Shown here: piece by piece, positions 24,632-26,357 of the stretch | Layout of the letters: every line of letters begins with the position of its first letter | Position numbering within the stretch: position 1 is the stretch's first letter | Made by a program: the position numbers and the translations under genes | The notes under the pieces: model-generated | Told to the model about the DNA's origin: nothing | What the model saw: only the letters and a program-made list of their open reading frames with translations | Databases searched by the model: none | Source: DSUN01 sp035527715 | Lineage (GTDB): Bacteria > Planctomycetota > PUPC01 > DSUN01 | NCBI GenBank assembly: GCA_035527715.1 | Contig: DATKZY010000065.1 | Coordinates: 1 to 26,357 of the forward strand | Reading direction: 5' to 3' | DNA length: 26,357 nucleotides

Positions 24632-26357
24632 ATGACGCCGAGCCGCCCCATTTCCGGTTTCAACCCGGTCCGGCACTGCGGTGTTCTCTGCGCGCTCTGT
24701 GTCTCTGTGGCGTGCTGGGCGGGCAGCCCTGCGGGGCTGACGGACTACGAGGACTTCCGCCTGACGCCGATCCGGAACGCGGACCTCGTTCGGCTGCTCG
24801 CAGACGCCGAGCTGATCGTGATCGTCAAGTTCGACCTCGACGACCTCGAGCCCCCTCGCGGCGGGGTCGCCCGGTGGACCGCCCAGGTGCTCCCGTACAG
24901 CGAGGGCATCCGCCCCGCCAGGTTCAAGGGCGAGTGCGGGAAGGAGGTTGCCATCGAGGGCGACCCCAGGGCGTTCGAGAACCCGGCCGCGCCATACGTC
25001 TCGGAGGCGGGGTTCGCGGCCCGCGACCAGTTCCTGCTCTTTCTGAAGCCGACGGGCAAGGATGGGGCCTACCGGTGCATCGAGGCGAACCCCGGCGGCT
25101 TCCGCCTCTATCGCGGCCGCGACGGCACGGACCACCGCGGCCTCTACGTGGGCCGGGTGAACGGCCGGCCCGTCGTCGAGGCCACCTTGGCGGGGAGATA
25201 CGGCCGCTTCACAGGCCCGACTACGATGCGCGATGCATTGGAGGGATTGGCTCTCGGCGTGCGCCTCGCCGCCGAAGCGAAGGGCGGCGCGTCGGTGGAA
25301 TTGCGGCTCGAAAACATCTCGAAGCGGCCCGCACGAGTGCCCCAGAAGCCGGCGCTCTGGGCGCCCCTCCTGTGGGCCGAGCGCGAGGGGCCAGAGGCGG
25401 ACCAGGCCCTTCTCAGCCGCGAGGACTACTTGCTCCTCCGGGCGGGGAACCCGTGGGAAGCACCCCAGCCGCTTCCGCCCGGCGGCTCGATGACCCTCCG
25501 CGTGGAGTTGCCCACCGGCCCGGTGCCCGAGGGCGGGGAGCTCCTCTGGGCGCGCAACAACCATGCCAAGCCCCTTGCAGGCTCACTCGGCGAGGGCGAG
25601 CACGCGGTGCGCTTCCTGTGCCACGTGACCGAGCACGCGCTGCTCCTCTCAAACCCCGTGAGAGTCCAGGGCAAGGCAGGGGCAGCGGGGCCTGCGCAAC
25701 TCGCCGCGCTGGAGAAGCCATCGCCCTTCGTGCAGAGGCCGGAATCGCCGCCACTCCAGCCCGCGGGGCCCCTCAGCAAGGAAGGACTACGCGGCGAGAT
25801 CTTCTTCGAATCCGACCGCACGGGGAATTGGGACGTCTTCGTGATGGACGCGAACGGCTCGAACGTGCGCAACCTCACGAACACACCGGACCGGGATGAG
25901 TTCAACCCGATGCCGTCGCCCGACGGCAAGCGCGTGGCCTACGTCGCGGGCGAGCTGGGCAAGCGGTGGTCGGTCTGGACCCGCTGGGAGCCGCGGGGCA
26001 AGGAGGTCTGGGTCATGGACCGGGAGGGTAGGGAGACGCGAAGGGTCGCGGCCGAGGCCGTGAGGCCCGACTGGTGGCCGGACGGCAGCGCAGTCGTCTA
26101 CAACGCACGGCGCGGGGACGGCAAGGACGCCGTGTGCGTCCAGAACCTCGAGACGAGCGCCGTCGCCGAGCCGCTGAAGGAAGTGGCGACCTGGCTCCAG
26201 GGGAACCTGAACCGCGCCAGCTTCTCGCCGCCGACGCGGCGGCTGGCCATCGAGGGGGCGCTCTGGTCGCTCACGGGTCCCTCGCTCATGGTCGTCCAGC
26301 TCGACGACGCGGCCGAGTTCAAGAGCGTGAAAGCCCTGACGCCCGGCTATCGCGGGT
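24632..26357 (+). CDS. Exported TolB-like propeller protein (C-terminus beyond window)
   Basis: An open frame of 575 codons runs to the window edge without a stop. It starts at ATG 24632 behind GGAGAGAAGAG. The signal peptide (core VLCALCVSVACWA, residues 18-30) comes from the 26-bp repeat. Residues about 37-400 form an unassigned, beta-rich region (LIVIVKFDLDDLEPP, RDQFLLFLKPTGKDG). From about 388 a TolB/WD40-like propeller begins, with GEIFFESDRTGNWDVFVMD, NLTNTPDRDEFNPMPSPDGK, VWVMDREGRE and further blades. TolB-like propellers bind proteins or ligands in the periplasm. The gene is divergent from the operon but shares its repeat-derived signal peptide and its propeller class with the operon's TolB-like lipoprotein gene, so it is likely part of the same functional set. 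Confidence 0.85.
   Translation, partial: MTPSRPISGFNPVRHCGVLCALCVSVACWAGSPAGLTDYEDFRLTPIRNADLVRLLADAELIVIVKFDLDDLEPPRGGVARWTAQVLPYSEGIRPARFKGECGKEVAIEGDPRAFENPAAPYVSEAGFAARDQFLLFLKPTGKDGAYRCIEANPGGFRLYRGRDGTDHRGLYVGRVNGRPVVEATLAGRYGRFTGPTTMRDALEGLALGVRLAAEAKGGASVELRLENISKRPARVPQKPALWAPLLWAEREGPEADQALLSREDYLLLRAGNPWEAPQPLPPGGSMTLRVELPTGPVPEGGELLWARNNHAKPLAGSLGEGEHAVRFLCHVTEHALLLSNPVRVQGKAGAAGPAQLAALEKPSPFVQRPESPPLQPAGPLSKEGLRGEIFFESDRTGNWDVFVMDANGSNVRNLTNTPDRDEFNPMPSPDGKRVAYVAGELGKRWSVWTRWEPRGKEVWVMDREGRETRRVAAEAVRPDWWPDGSAVVYNARRGDGKDAVCVQNLETSAVAEPLKEVATWLQGNLNRASFSPPTRRLAIEGALWSLTGPSLMVVQLDDAAEFKSVKALTPGYRG
24686..24711 (+). repeat. 26-bp dispersed repeat (CTCTGTG family), copy in the divergent gene
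   Basis: Fourth copy, on the opposite strand from the other three but again in the coding direction and in the same reading frame (LCALCVSVA), at the same place relative to the start codon of its gene. Confidence 0.85.

Noticed and set aside
24455..25564. Minus-strand frame of 369 codons opposite the divergent TolB-like gene
   Set aside because: It would run through the divergent promoter region into the BatA-like start, while the plus strand encodes a signal peptide and clear TolB repeats.
24571..25899. Plus-strand frame of 442 codons overlapping the divergent gene in another frame
   Set aside because: Arg/Gly/Pro-rich sequence without domains; the frame starting at 24632 carries the signal peptide and TolB motifs and stays open to the window edge.

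Overview
High-GC bacterial chromosome fragment, almost entirely coding and almost entirely on the minus strand. The gene families (paired MoxR ATPases, DUF58, BatA-like and vWA membrane proteins, a DUF4175-like giant, a prenyltransferase/squalene-oxidase-repeat protein, an NPCBM protein, secreted beta-propellers) and several low-complexity dispersed repeats (translated here as LCALCASVAF, GTGFQPV, HGQDARAT, SHLH..NEDVT) point to the Planctomycetes-Verrucomicrobia-Chlamydiae superphylum, most likely a planctomycete or a close uncultured relative. This placement is inference from family content; there is no rRNA or other marker gene in the window.

Layout. (1) 1-188, minus: the start of a truncated gene that may encode a ModA-type substrate-binding protein, preceded by a 33-codon ORF that looks like a remnant of sulfate-assimilation genes. 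(2) 189-573: the only long non-coding stretch. It holds a perfect-consensus sigma70 promoter on the minus strand and a 9-bp tandem repeat. (3) 574-24461, minus: eleven genes whose ends overlap by 4 bp (ATGA/GTGA) or are separated by 3-11 bp, except one 104-bp gap that carries a large imperfect hairpin. This looks like a single operon of about 24 kb read from right to left. (4) 24462-24631: divergent intergenic region with a strong minus-strand promoter, a weaker plus-strand promoter and a palindrome spanning both -35 boxes. (5) 24632 to the end, plus: an exported TolB-like protein that runs off the window.

The operon has three blocks. The first four genes encode an inner-membrane module (BatA-like vWA protein, a second vWA protein with an amidotransferase-like middle, a toroid-like repeat protein, a DUF4175-like coiled-coil protein). 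The next four encode predicted exported proteins (NPCBM, TPR plus PQQ-like propellers, jelly-roll plus TolB propeller, NHL propeller). The last three encode the cytosolic MoxR-MoxR-DUF58 module. The simplest reading is a MoxR-vWA envelope system (AAA+ ATPases acting through vWA proteins at the membrane) transcribed together with a set of large secreted propeller proteins that may be its clients or effectors. That link rests on co-transcription only.

The most unusual feature is how dispersed repeats are built into the proteins. Four exported proteins have the hydrophobic core of their signal peptide encoded by copies of the same 26-bp DNA repeat, all in one reading frame. Two 55-bp perfect-armed palindromes lie in frame inside two genes in opposite orientation, and a third repeat type interrupts a vWA protein. 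The first MoxR also has arginine in place of the Walker A lysine.
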